Positions 54,597 to 63,326 of a DNA stretch of 64,000 bases are shown here, one piece after another. The stretch covers positions 299,616 to 363,615 of the forward strand of contig NZ_KB892377.1 of assembly GCF_000373785.1 (NCBI RefSeq), read 5' to 3'. How positions within the stretch are numbered: position 1 is the stretch's first letter; each line of letters begins with the position of its first letter. A program made the position numbers and the translations under genes. The notes beneath the pieces were generated by a model. It saw nothing but the letters and a program-made list of their open reading frames with translations, made no database searches and was not told the DNA's origin. The stretch comes from Erysipelothrix tonsillarum DSM 14972 (lineage in GTDB: Bacteria > Bacillota_I > Bacilli_A > Erysipelotrichales > Erysipelotrichaceae).

Positions 54597-54893
54597 ATGA
54601 AAAAAACATCACGATATTGGACGGGTGTGTTAGCGGGACTCATCATCCCCATCTATGCACTTATTTTATTTATCATGACATCATCAAAAAATGAAAATGT
54701 GACGGCAATTGCGGTAATCGGGGGGTTCTTTGTCTTACCCGGTATTATCTCAACGATAACGTGGAGTATGAATTTCTATACTCAAGTTACTCAAAACAAA
54801 GTTGATATTCACCATTACAAATTGCCATTAGCTATAATGGCTTTGAATTTTCTCATTTTTTTAGCACTGTTACTTTCACTGTTAATTTTTTAG
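54597..54893 (+). CDS. Small membrane protein, three helices
   Basis: A 98-residue protein with hydrophobic segments TGVLAGLIIPIYALILFIM, VTAIAVIGGFFVLPGIISTI and LPLAIMALNFLIFLALLLSLLIF. ATG 54597 follows AAGGAG. No family is recognised. It lies nine bases upstream of a GNAT gene and may share its transcript. Confidence 0.65.
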   Translation: MKKTSRYWTGVLAGLIIPIYALILFIMTSSKNENVTAIAVIGGFFVLPGIISTITWSMNFYTQVTQNKVDIHHYKLPLAIMALNFLIFLALLLSLLIF

Positions 54894-54913
54894 AAGAGAG
54901 GATGGGTACGCGA

Positions 54914-55399
54914 ATGGATTCAATCTTGATCCGTAGAGTTGATAATGCGGATGAGCGCTCGGAAATTGCTGCAGAAGTTCTTTTGGATTTACCGGAATGG
55001 TTTGGACTTCCTGAAAGCACAAAAAACTATATTGATGCTGCACGTAATCAGGTGCTTTTTGTAGCAGAGTTAGGGCGATCACCTATCGGGTTCATAACTT
55101 TACAACAAACTGGTGAGCACGTCTGTGAAATACACTGTATGGGCGTAAAAAAGGCATGGCATCGCAAGGGGGTTGGTTTGAAATTGTTTAAAGAGTTTGA
55201 AAAATATGCACAAAATTATTATGATTTTATGCAAGTAAAGACCGTAGATGAAGGTCATTATAGTGAGTATGATCAAACAATCGCCTTTTACAAACGAATT
55301 GGATTTCAAAAAATGGAAGTCTTTCCTGAACTTTGGGATAAAGCCAATCCATGTTTGATTATGATTAAAACAATTACAAGAATCGAGCCAGTACGATGA
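54914..55399 (+). CDS. GNAT-family acetyltransferase
   Basis: A 161-residue protein with the GNAT core: PIGFITLQQTGEHVCEIHCMGVKKAWHRKGVGLKLFKEFEKYA contains the acetyl-CoA loop H-R-K-G-V-G. FYKRIGFQKMEVFPELWDKANPC is the typical ending of YkkB/YkwB-like members. Either ATG 54914 or ATG 54902 may be the start; AGAGG ends directly before the latter, so the former has better spacing. It overlaps the next gene by four bases. Substrate unknown. Confidence 0.83.
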   Translation: MDSILIRRVDNADERSEIAAEVLLDLPEWFGLPESTKNYIDAARNQVLFVAELGRSPIGFITLQQTGEHVCEIHCMGVKKAWHRKGVGLKLFKEFEKYAQNYYDFMQVKTVDEGHYSEYDQTIAFYKRIGFQKMEVFPELWDKANPCLIMIKTITRIEPVR

Positions 55400-55944
55400 T
55401 TATTCTTATAGGAGGTTCGACTCATTCGGGGAAAACACGCTTAGCGCAAAAGCTTTTAGAAATTTATCATATTCCATACCTGTCGATTGATCATCTTAAG
55501 ATGGGATTGATTAGAAGTGGGAATACGGACTTAACGCCGGAAGATGATGCAGCCTTGACTGCCTATTTATGGCCGATAGTTCGCTCTATAATAATGACAG
55601 CACTTGAAAACAAGCAAAACCTTATCGTGGAAGGGTGTTATATCCCGTCTGATTGGAACTTATCTTTTTCACCCAGTGCGTTAGAATCGATTGTTTATAC
55701 GAGCATTGTTTTAAGTGAAGGATATATTGTCAATCATTTTGAGACCGTTTTAAAATACGAAAACTGTATTGAGCATCGCCAATATGATGCGATTGATCGT
55801 GATGCTCTTATTTTTGATCATCAAATGTGTTATGCAGAAAATATTCAGTATGGTAATGACATCATCCTTGTTACGGAACGTTATGATGTTTTTGAGCAAT
55901 TTCAACGAAAATATCAGCAACGTATTAGAGCAGGGATGTACTAA
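55396..55944 (+). CDS. P-loop kinase-like protein (2-phosphoglycerate kinase-like)
   Basis: A 182-residue AAA/adenylate-kinase-like NTPase. Walker A is GGSTHSGKT (residues 6-14); YLSIDHLKMGLIRSG resembles the substrate loop of nucleotide or phosphoglycerate kinases, and LIVEGCYIPSDW gives a Walker B-like strand. It overlaps the GNAT gene (ATGA), so the two are coupled. The substrate could be a small phosphorylated metabolite or a drug; it is not predictable. Confidence 0.7.
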   Translation: MIILIGGSTHSGKTRLAQKLLEIYHIPYLSIDHLKMGLIRSGNTDLTPEDDAALTAYLWPIVRSIIMTALENKQNLIVEGCYIPSDWNLSFSPSALESIVYTSIVLSEGYIVNHFETVLKYENCIEHRQYDAIDRDALIFDHQMCYAENIQYGNDIILVTERYDVFEQFQRKYQQRIRAGMY

Positions 55945-56011
55945 AGTGAGTTCCTTTATAAAAGTTTGATTTTATTTTTTGATTCACCACCTGTTTGGTA
56001 TAAATAACGAT

Positions 56012-56058
56012 AAAAAAAACGTCTTCTGAAAGTCATATTGACTTGATAAGACGTTTTT
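56012..56058. terminator. Bidirectional terminator
   Basis: AAAACGTCTT/AAGACGTTTT with an inner GTCATATTGAC pairing and A/T runs on both sides, between the convergent kinase-like and TetR genes. Confidence 0.85.
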
Positions 56059-56639
56059 TAATAGGTCATGTCATCAATAATATGTTTAATATCCATTTCC
56101 ACAGTTTTAAGTAAATCAAAGCTTCCATTGGATAAACACCATACATAAACATCACCAATTGAGATACGCATCAAGGTATATGCATATGCTAAAGGATCGA
56201 GATCACTTCGGAATTCCTTTGATTCCATGCCAGCCTCGATAAAACGTTTTAACTTTTGAATTTGATAACGTTGTTCATCAACAATGAATTTTTCACCATG
56301 TGATACTTGTTCTCGAAATTGAATGGAGGTTATTTCAAGTCCCGCTTCTAAGATGGCTTGAGTTTGATGTTCCATCAAAGCATTAATGCCATCACGCATC
56401 GATTCGAAGGCGAAATCATCAAAAGCTTCTTCAAGCCGGGCATCAAAATCTCGATATGTAGAGTCAATGATACTGGCTTTGGATTCATAATGATGATAAA
56501 AAGCTCCGACAGAATAACCGGAAGCTTTACAGATATCTTTAATTGTCGTCGCATTGTATCCCTTTGCTTTAAATAATTTTAATGCTTCATGACGAATTGT
56601 TGCTTTTGCGAGCCGAGATTTTTGACTGAATTTATCCAT
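56058..56639 (-). CDS. TetR-family transcriptional repressor
   Basis: A 193-residue regulator with the TetR N-terminal HTH (IRHEALKLFKAKGYNATTIKDICKASGYSVGAFYHHYESKASII). The C-terminal helical ligand domain is variable. The start is set at ATG 56639 after AAGAGG; an in-frame ATG at 56654 is possible. It is divergent from the SDR-flavin oxidoreductase operon. The palindrome at 56748-56765 between them is its likely operator. It probably responds to an aldehyde, quinone or electrophile that the two enzymes handle; that is inference. Confidence 0.9.
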   Translation of the reverse strand: MDKFSQKSRLAKATIRHEALKLFKAKGYNATTIKDICKASGYSVGAFYHHYESKASIIDSTYRDFDARLEEAFDDFAFESMRDGINALMEHQTQAILEAGLEITSIQFREQVSHGEKFIVDEQRYQIQKLKRFIEAGMESKEFRSDLDPLAYAYTLMRISIGDVYVWCLSNGSFDLLKTVEMDIKHIIDDMTY

Positions 56640-56747
56640 AAATACCTCTTCCATTTTCTATATTATAGCGCAAAGTCAGTGTTTTTTCTATCTTAAAAAA
56701 ACTCAAACTTTGCTATTGTATTCACAAAGTGCGTGTGTTAAGATAAA

Positions 56748-56765
56748 AACAGAACTAGTTCGGTT
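56748..56765. promoter_or_regulatory. TetR operator candidate
   Basis: AAC-A-GAACTAGTTC-G-GTT, an 18-bp palindrome with one mismatched pair. It lies between the divergent TetR and SDR genes, about 55 bases upstream of the SDR start. A second weaker repeat, ACTTTG/CAAAGT, sits at 56707-56730. Confidence 0.65.
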
Positions 56766-56819
56766 TTGTTAATTTGCTCAATGTTTCTGATACGAATAAG
56801 ATATAATTGGAGGATAAAT

Positions 56820-57638
56820 ATGACAAATTATGTCGATAATAAAGTAGTTGTAATTACGGGTGCTGCTGGTGGATTTGGTCGATTAACAGTTGAAAAATTG
56901 ATTGAACTCGGTGGTCGTGTACTTGCAACCGATATTAATGAAAAAGGATTAAACGACATGGCAGAAAACATCCAATCGGATAATTTAAAAACGATGGTTG
57001 TGGATGCATCAAGCAACGATGCTATGAAAGCAATGGTTGCCTATGCCGTTGAAACGTTTGGTAGTATTGATGTCCTTGTAAACAATGCGGGGATTATGCC
57101 ACTAGCTTGGCTTGAAGATCATAAAAAAGCGATGCCAGATTGGGAAAAGTGTATTGACTTAAACATTAAAGGAATCCTATACGGAATTACGGCAGTATAT
57201 GATCAAATGATTGCCCAAGGTCGTGGTCAAATCATTAATTTATCATCAATCTACGGAAATGCTCCAGTCGAAGGGGGCACACCTTATGGTATGACTAAGA
57301 ATGCTGTTGGTTTTATGACGGATGCGTTACGTAATGAAACTAAAGGTAAAATTAAGATGACCACAATTCGTCCGACATTCTGTCAAACAGCCCTCATGAA
57401 TTCTGTTGTTAATTTTACTGCTACACAAGGTCTTCTCGCCAATAAATTTGATGCGAATTCTGAAGTAGGAAAATTAAAAGAAACGGATCCACGCTATGCT
57501 GATCCAGATAATATTTTATACAACCTCTTAGACCCATCCTACATCGCTGACAATATTGTCTATGTGATTAATCAACCATGGGGAATTTCAATTTCTGATA
57601 TGACAATTCGCGCTTCAGGCGACTACTTTACAGAGTAA
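56820..57638 (+). CDS. Short-chain dehydrogenase/reductase
   Basis: A 272-residue NAD(P)-dependent oxidoreductase. Cofactor motif TGAAGGFGRLTVEKL, NNAGIMPLAW, and the catalytic Ser-Tyr-Lys in NLSSIYGNAPVEGGTPYGMTKNAV are all present. The start is ATG 56820 after GGAGGA; the longer frame from 56766 has no ribosome site. It is followed seven bases after its stop by an old-yellow-enzyme gene, so the two probably act on the same enone or ketone substrates under TetR control. Confidence 0.93.
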   Translation: MTNYVDNKVVVITGAAGGFGRLTVEKLIELGGRVLATDINEKGLNDMAENIQSDNLKTMVVDASSNDAMKAMVAYAVETFGSIDVLVNNAGIMPLAWLEDHKKAMPDWEKCIDLNIKGILYGITAVYDQMIAQGRGQIINLSSIYGNAPVEGGTPYGMTKNAVGFMTDALRNETKGKIKMTTIRPTFCQTALMNSVVNFTATQGLLANKFDANSEVGKLKETDPRYADPDNILYNLLDPSYIADNIVYVINQPWGISISDMTIRASGDYFTE

Positions 57639-57645
57639 GGAGAAT

Positions 57646-58797
57646 ATGATGAACGAAAAATACCGTAATTTATTTACACCACTAACCTTAAATAATGGTG
57701 TTGTAGTTAATAATCGATTTGCAATGGCACCGATGTTGGTGTTTGCATCTTATAAAGATGGTACACCTTCCGCAGAAGAGTTGCGTTACTGGCAAACACG
57801 AAGTGAAGTCGGTAGTTTGCTTATTACTGGTGCAGCCACAATTTCACCAAATATTAAATGTGGTCCGGGTCAAATGTCGATTGAATCGGATGCACAAATC
57901 GAAGATTTTAAAGCACTTGCTAAGGTGATGAAATCAAATGGAAATAAAGCGATTGTTCAAATTCAACATCCAGGTCGTGAAGGTAGTGTTGGATTTGCTG
58001 CAACAGGTAAAGCTTATGCACCAAGCAAAATCGATTTTCCATTTCTTGCTTACCCGGTTACAGAATTAACTGAAGCAGAAGTATGGGAAGTAGTTAAAGA
58101 TTTTGGACACGCAACAGAACGTCTCATTGACGCCGGCTTTGATGGTGTCGAAATTCATGGCGCTAACCATTATCTCATTCAACAATTCTTTTCTGCTTAC
58201 TCCAATGTTCGCACCGATTATTGGGGTGGAAGTTTGGAAAAACGAATGAATTTTGCTATCGAAGTTGTTAAAGAAGTGCAACGTGTACGTGCAGCTTCAA
58301 ATCGTCCCGATTTTATTATAGGTTATCGTTTATCACCTGAAGAAGTTCACGGTGATAACATTGGATACACCATTGACGACACACTAAAACTAGTTGATGT
58401 TCTTGCAGATATGAATCTAGATTATCTTCATACATCCACATTTGGCGGTGCAGACTTTGTTGATGGAGCATACAAGTTAAAAGCACGTGCAGGAAATCAA
58501 ACAAAACCGATTAACCAACTAATCTATGAAGTGATTCGTAAGCGTACGGCTTTCATGGTATCAGGAAACATTAACAGTGCAGAAGCTGCGTTAGATGCTT
58601 CCAACTACGGTGACTTGCTCAGTATGGGTGTTGCCGCAATAGCCGACCCACAATTTGCAAATAAAATTAAAGCCGGTCAAGAAAATACAATTAACATGAA
58701 CGTACTAGGACGGATTGAACAACTCAATATTCCTCGTATGTTGCGCATTGTATATCGTAAAGGAGCAGCAATGCCTCCTATTAAAGGTATTTATTAA
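57646..58797 (+). CDS. NADH:flavin oxidoreductase (old yellow enzyme family)
   Basis: A 383-residue FMN-dependent enoate reductase. The TIM-barrel start LFTPLTLNNGVVVNNRFAMAPM, the active-site region EIHGANHYLIQQFFSAYSNVRTDYWGGSLEKRMNF (the usual His-x-x-His/Asn pair is H-x-x-N here) and the FMN phosphate loop FMVSGNINS are clear. No C-terminal 4Fe-4S or FAD domain is present, so it is the short NamA/YqjM-like form. AAGGAG precedes two adjacent ATGs (57646, 57649). Confidence 0.93.
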   Translation: MMNEKYRNLFTPLTLNNGVVVNNRFAMAPMLVFASYKDGTPSAEELRYWQTRSEVGSLLITGAATISPNIKCGPGQMSIESDAQIEDFKALAKVMKSNGNKAIVQIQHPGREGSVGFAATGKAYAPSKIDFPFLAYPVTELTEAEVWEVVKDFGHATERLIDAGFDGVEIHGANHYLIQQFFSAYSNVRTDYWGGSLEKRMNFAIEVVKEVQRVRAASNRPDFIIGYRLSPEEVHGDNIGYTIDDTLKLVDVLADMNLDYLHTSTFGGADFVDGAYKLKARAGNQTKPINQLIYEVIRKRTAFMVSGNINSAEAALDASNYGDLLSMGVAAIADPQFANKIKAGQENTINMNVLGRIEQLNIPRMLRIVYRKGAAMPPIKGIY

Positions 58798-58816
58798 AAA
58801 AAGTGTTATTATTGGC

Positions 58817-58849
58817 AAAAGTCAGCATGATGTTTAATGCTGACTTTTT
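58817..58849 (+). terminator. Terminator of the oxidoreductase operon
   Basis: AAAAGTCAGCAT/ATGCTGACTTTTT with a GATGTTTA loop, 20 bases after the stop. Confidence 0.88.
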
Positions 58850-58979
58850 GTTTAGACATAGACAAAATGCATATTTTTGAAATAAGGTATAATAAATGTA
58901 ACAAAACCGCGATTGGGGTGTCTAATAGGTGAAGGGATAATCGAATTAAAGGAAACTGATAGGAAGTAGGGATTTCGCG

Positions 58980-59462
58980 ATGCAACACGATATTGAAAGC
59001 ATTTATCGAGAATATTTTAATGATATCTTGCGTTATCTTCTTGTTTTGACCCACGGTAATTGGGACCTTGCCGAAGAACTTACACAGGAGACGTTTTTCA
59101 AGGTGATTCAGAAGATAAACACGTTTGATGGACGTTCTTCACTCTATACATGGATGTGCCAGATCGCAAAAAATACGTATTACAATACAATTCGTGCAGG
59201 TAAGCATAAGGTTGATTCCATTGATTTTAATTTAGTTCCCGCTTCGGATAATATTCCCGAAACCGTAAATCGAAATGAAGAAGTCGACCAAGTGAAAACA
59301 GCAATTTTAAATTTACGCGAGCCTTATCGTACCGTTTTAACCCTGAGGATACTTAATGAGCGTACGTTTAAAGAAATTGCAGCTCACTTCCAACGTAGCG
59401 AAGGTTGGGTTCGTGTAACATATCATCGCGGAAAGAAAAAAGTAAAGGAGGATTTAGAATGA
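58980..59462 (+). CDS. ECF-type RNA polymerase sigma factor
   Basis: A 160-residue sigma-70-family factor of the extracytoplasmic-function group. Region 2 reads YREYFNDILRYLLVLTHGNWDLAEELTQETFFKVIQKI and region 4 reads NLREPYRTVLTLRILNERTFKEIAAHFQRSEGWVRVTYHRGKKKVKE. There are no regions 1 or 3. The start at ATG 58980 has a weak ribosome site. It overlaps its anti-sigma gene by four bases, and the likely stimulus is envelope stress. Confidence 0.93.
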   Translation: MQHDIESIYREYFNDILRYLLVLTHGNWDLAEELTQETFFKVIQKINTFDGRSSLYTWMCQIAKNTYYNTIRAGKHKVDSIDFNLVPASDNIPETVNRNEEVDQVKTAILNLREPYRTVLTLRILNERTFKEIAAHFQRSEGWVRVTYHRGKKKVKEDLE

Positions 59463-59902
59463 AAAAAGAGTGCGAAATTGTTAAAGACTTGCTCCCCCTC
59501 TATGCAACGAAACAGTGTAGTAGTGCGAGTCGCAAGTATGTCGAGGAACATATGATGACGTGTGAAACATGTCATCAAATTTCGATGAGTTTAGAAAAAT
59601 TTGAAGCAGAAACTAAGCAGAAAGAACACGAGGATATCGATCGAATTGAAAAAATCGGACGCCGATGGAAACAAGAACGAATTGTTTCAATGTTACGTGG
59701 TGCAGCAATCGTAGCATTTATCGCATCGCTCACATCCCTCTATGCATATCAGAAAATAGGATCCTATGTAGATGCGGAAGGATTCTTACAAGAACCGTTT
59801 TATCTCGTTGGCTTTTTTTATATTTTTCTAATGATTGCAATCCTTATGAGTATTATTGCTTTAACTATTTCTAAAAAGAAAAAGTCAGGTAAACGCAGAT
59901 GA
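59459..59902 (+). CDS. Membrane anti-sigma factor with zinc-finger domain
   Basis: A 147-residue protein. The N-terminal ZAS-type domain reads CEIVKDLLPLYATKQCSSASRKYVEEHMMTCETCHQ, with the HxxxCxxC zinc site. Two membrane helices follow (MLRGAAIVAFIASLTSLYAY and PFYLVGFFYIFLMIAILMSIIALTI), then a basic tail. It would hold the ECF sigma factor at the membrane. ATG 59459 follows AAAGGAGG and overlaps the sigma gene stop. Confidence 0.88.
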   Translation: MKKECEIVKDLLPLYATKQCSSASRKYVEEHMMTCETCHQISMSLEKFEAETKQKEHEDIDRIEKIGRRWKQERIVSMLRGAAIVAFIASLTSLYAYQKIGSYVDAEGFLQEPFYLVGFFYIFLMIAILMSIIALTISKKKKSGKRR

Positions 59903-59946
59903 TTGATGGAGAAAGATTAAAACGAAGTTAATGTAATTCGCTGCTC

Positions 59947-61617
59947 TCATTTAAGAGTGTTTAAACGGTGAACCTTAAATGATATTTGGTAAGGTTCTGT
60001 TTGAATGTTGAGTGCAAAAGTATTTGAGAAAATTTTATTAAATTTAAAACGCATATGTTCAATTCCGCTATTGATTTTTTTAACCTCACCGCGTTTTGTG
60101 TACGTTATCAAAATGGTTACTGTGTTGCTAGTGATTAAAAAATGGTAGTGGAAGGATGATCGTTTGTAAGATTTATGGATATCTCTAAAAAAACTTAAAT
60201 AAAAGTGGACGATTTGTAAGATACTAAAATCGTAGGTCTGATTTGTTGTAAGATTGTAGGTTAAATCAATGTGCATTTTATGTTGTTCGAGAAGATTATA
60301 AATAATATCGGTAAGTATGTTTGTGTATTGAGTGCCTAACTCGACTTCAGGAATCGAAAAAGTTTGAAGGTAATGAATAAAACCGTTCGTATCGTTATTC
60401 TCTAACAGAAGATTCATAGTAATCAGATGATTTTTAATTTCGTGATTTGATTTGTAGAGTGTATGCATGTGTTCGTTTAAGTACTGGTAGATATCGTTGG
60501 TAAAACTAATATTAAATGATTGCAGTGTTTTAATTTCGGAATATGCCAGTGAAATCTGTTTAGACGTATAAACTGTGTGGATGAAATATATCGCAATCAG
60601 ATATGCGATGACAAAACTGATAATAAAATAATTTGTAGTAAGGTCATTTGAAATGAATAGTGCATCGCTGATAAAAATTGCAAGGGTGAGTGTTAATGAA
60701 ACCATAAGCCAAGTTCTTGATTTTCGGACCCCCTGGATACTTTCAATCAAAAATAGTATGACCGCGATAATCAAGGATATGTATTGATAACATAAGGCAA
60801 TGTAATAAAATACATAAAGTGATTTCGGAATAAATATAATGAATCCAAAGGCAATTAACATGAAAGGTATGTACATTTTTATTAGTAGACACGCATACCT
60901 TTGTAGATGGGATAACTGATTTTTAAGTACCTGAAGCAAGGGATAAGTGAGAAAAATATACAAACCATAATTCATAAAGGAGAGTATTTTTGGTGCAAAA
61001 AAGCCCACAATAATTGGGGTTGCACTTAGAAAATAAATAGACCACGATAACCCGTAAAGACTGGCAAACTGAAGTGAATTCCTTTCATTTAATTCCAAAT
61101 CTTCTTTTGTGGAATGATAGAACATGCTTAATCCAAGCGTCAAAACGAAAAGTGTAAGCATAATATCGGGAATGGATTGAATGATACGAAGTGCGGCAAG
61201 TGATGCACTCTCACCATAATAGAGGGGTTCGATACGATTTTTAAAATGAGGATCGGATGAATCAATATTGAGCGTTAAACGGGCCCCATCATCATGATTC
61301 GGAACTTTTATTGTATAAAGAGCAATTCCATTTGGATCATCTGTATTTTCATTTGTAAAAATTAACGCATCATCGAGATAGATTTTTAATGTTTGGTTTC
61401 TTGACAAAAGGGATAGATATGAAATACGCTTAGATTGTGGAAGCGTAGTGATAAAATTTGAGTTCTCAATAGGGGTAACATTCAACGAAGTATAAGTACC
61501 TGAAGGAATCTTTGAAATTAACGACGCGCTTAAAAGGAAACTTCCAACACAAAAGATATTTATAATTAGAAACAAACCAAATAGAGCTGTTTTTTTACCG
61601 CTTTTAATTTTAACCAC
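59947..61617 (-). CDS. 7TM histidine-kinase-like sensor keeping the His box, lacking ATP-binding boxes
   Basis: A 556-residue membrane sensor. An N-terminal helix (FGLFLIINIFCVGSFLLSAS), an extracellular beta domain of about 110 residues and seven helices (about 145-355) give the 7TMR-DISM layout. The cytoplasmic part has the AgrC/HPK10-type acceptor box SNHEIKNHLITMNLLL (about 395), followed by helix NILTDIIYNLLEQHK. Where the N box should be, it reads QIVHFYLSFFRDIHKS (no Asn), and no GxGL box is present before the end. So it can be phosphorylated but probably cannot bind ATP. Divergent from a paralogue with the reverse pattern. The start (GTG 61617) is uncertain. Confidence 0.75.
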   Translation of the reverse strand: MVKIKSGKKTALFGLFLIINIFCVGSFLLSASLISKIPSGTYTSLNVTPIENSNFITTLPQSKRISYLSLLSRNQTLKIYLDDALIFTNENTDDPNGIALYTIKVPNHDDGARLTLNIDSSDPHFKNRIEPLYYGESASLAALRIIQSIPDIMLTLFVLTLGLSMFYHSTKEDLELNERNSLQFASLYGLSWSIYFLSATPIIVGFFAPKILSFMNYGLYIFLTYPLLQVLKNQLSHLQRYACLLIKMYIPFMLIAFGFIIFIPKSLYVFYYIALCYQYISLIIAVILFLIESIQGVRKSRTWLMVSLTLTLAIFISDALFISNDLTTNYFIISFVIAYLIAIYFIHTVYTSKQISLAYSEIKTLQSFNISFTNDIYQYLNEHMHTLYKSNHEIKNHLITMNLLLENNDTNGFIHYLQTFSIPEVELGTQYTNILTDIIYNLLEQHKMHIDLTYNLTTNQTYDFSILQIVHFYLSFFRDIHKSYKRSSFHYHFLITSNTVTILITYTKRGEVKKINSGIEHMRFKFNKIFSNTFALNIQTEPYQISFKVHRLNTLK

Positions 61618-61667
61618 CCCCGGATTATCTATAAAATAAACATAATTATTGTTTAAGGAGAAAAAAC

Positions 61668-63326
61668 ATGAAGCATTCTACATTTAAAATCGAAAAACTG
61701 CTTACTATTCTTGTTTTTATCCTCTATTTGGTTGGAAATATTTCCAACCCTTATGCATTAGAACTTTCAAACGTAGCGTCGGTAACACACGACCCTTACA
61801 CGACAACGACCTATATCAATAAAAATTTTGAAAACTCAGTTTTAAATCTAAAGATTAAAAATACTCAGGCAGATTACATAATCGAAATCGGAGATCGTTC
61901 ATACACGATTAATCACCGCTTTAATCATCTGACTGATCATGTTTTTATTGGTGGAACTGTTAATCAAAATGAAGTTATTACGATTCACTCAAGTACACAA
62001 TTAAATGTAGATGAGATACCATCAATAGGGATTAGTCCATTGAAGGAAGCTGTATCGCAGGCTTTTATTCAGATACTACCTGCATTATTTTTCTTTGTTT
62101 TTAGTATCTTGGTACTAATCTATGACATGATTCATTTTGGCCAAGATCGTATTTATCCAAAAATCTTGATTGTAGGTATTTACCGGCTTTTAATCAGCAT
62201 TGCGTTGTTATCGTCAAAGCCGTTTTTCGAATTTGTAATGACACCTAATCAAATGTCTACGGTGAATGACTTATCTTTTTCAATGCTTCCTTTGTTTTCG
62301 TTTATAATTATGATCCAACTTGGATCGAAAAAACTTTCGAATCAAAAGCAGATTTTACTTATAGGGTTAATTTTGTTTGGATTAAAAACATTTACTAAGA
62401 GTAGATTTCTATTAGTTTATGAAAATATCCTCACACTGCTCTTATTATTCCTCGTTGTGCTTGTTAGTATAAAAAAACCGATCCATAAATCCGTATTGCC
62501 TCGTTATCTTTTTACCGGCGTATATATATTACTTGGCATTGCGGCTGGATTTGCAATGGTAGGTTGGATGAGTCCGGCCAAACATTTTCGTATTGATATT
62601 TTGCTTCATACTGTGCTTTGTATTTACTTTAGTTCGGTTTCTAAAAAAGGCGTCGAACGAAGCATACATCAACCGGATTTGGAACGACAAATTGATAAAA
62701 TTCAAAACCAATATCTAAGCGAAATCTATTCAACTTCTCGGAATCAATTTAAGGATTGTACAGATACACAGTCATCTTATCTTTCATTTATAAATGATTT
62801 AAAGCACCTTGCGGATGCAGGTGAGTACGAAACTATTAAAACAACGATCCAAGATACAATACACATCGAATCTACAATAAGTAAGGAACGTTATTGTGAT
62901 GTTCCACTGCTGAATTCTTTGATTCAATTTTCGAAAGAAGCATGTATGAAACAAAACACCGAACTTGACTTAGATATTGGTCCAATTATGTATTTTAATA
63001 TTCGTGATCATGATATTGGCATCTTATTTTTAAACTTACTTAATAATGCACTTGAAGCGAGCATCTCATGTATTGATAATCGTCTGATAACGCTACACAT
63101 TCATTCGGATTTAACCTACTTGTATATCAATTTTAAAAATAATTACCAACAACCGATTGTGTATTTGAATCAAAAATATCATACAACTAAAGAAGACCTT
63201 AAAGCCCACGGTCATGGATTGAAGGTAGTCAAAGAAATTGTAGAGCACTATGATGGTCTCATGTTGGTTGAGCATACTGACACAGAGTTTAGAGTTCGTA
63301 TTGCTTTAAAACACGCTACGCATTAA
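61668..63326 (+). CDS. 7TM histidine-kinase-like sensor with ATP-binding boxes but no acceptor His
   Basis: A 552-residue paralogue of the neighbouring sensor: N-terminal helix (LLTILVFILYLVGNIS), an extracellular domain of about 110 residues, seven helices (about 135-325), then a GHKL ATPase. The N box is NLLNNALEASIS (about 457) and the G box is HGHGLKVVKEIVEHYDG (about 520). In the dimerisation helix, the position of HDxxNHL is occupied by TDTQSSYLSFINDL, so the acceptor His is replaced by Thr. It would therefore supply kinase activity in trans. AAGGAG precedes ATG 61668. Its end overlaps the convergent response-regulator gene by 11 bases. Confidence 0.8.
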   Translation: MKHSTFKIEKLLTILVFILYLVGNISNPYALELSNVASVTHDPYTTTTYINKNFENSVLNLKIKNTQADYIIEIGDRSYTINHRFNHLTDHVFIGGTVNQNEVITIHSSTQLNVDEIPSIGISPLKEAVSQAFIQILPALFFFVFSILVLIYDMIHFGQDRIYPKILIVGIYRLLISIALLSSKPFFEFVMTPNQMSTVNDLSFSMLPLFSFIIMIQLGSKKLSNQKQILLIGLILFGLKTFTKSRFLLVYENILTLLLLFLVVLVSIKKPIHKSVLPRYLFTGVYILLGIAAGFAMVGWMSPAKHFRIDILLHTVLCIYFSSVSKKGVERSIHQPDLERQIDKIQNQYLSEIYSTSRNQFKDCTDTQSSYLSFINDLKHLADAGEYETIKTTIQDTIHIESTISKERYCDVPLLNSLIQFSKEACMKQNTELDLDIGPIMYFNIRDHDIGILFLNLLNNALEASISCIDNRLITLHIHSDLTYLYINFKNNYQQPIVYLNQKYHTTKEDLKAHGHGLKVVKEIVEHYDGLMLVEHTDTEFRVRIALKHATH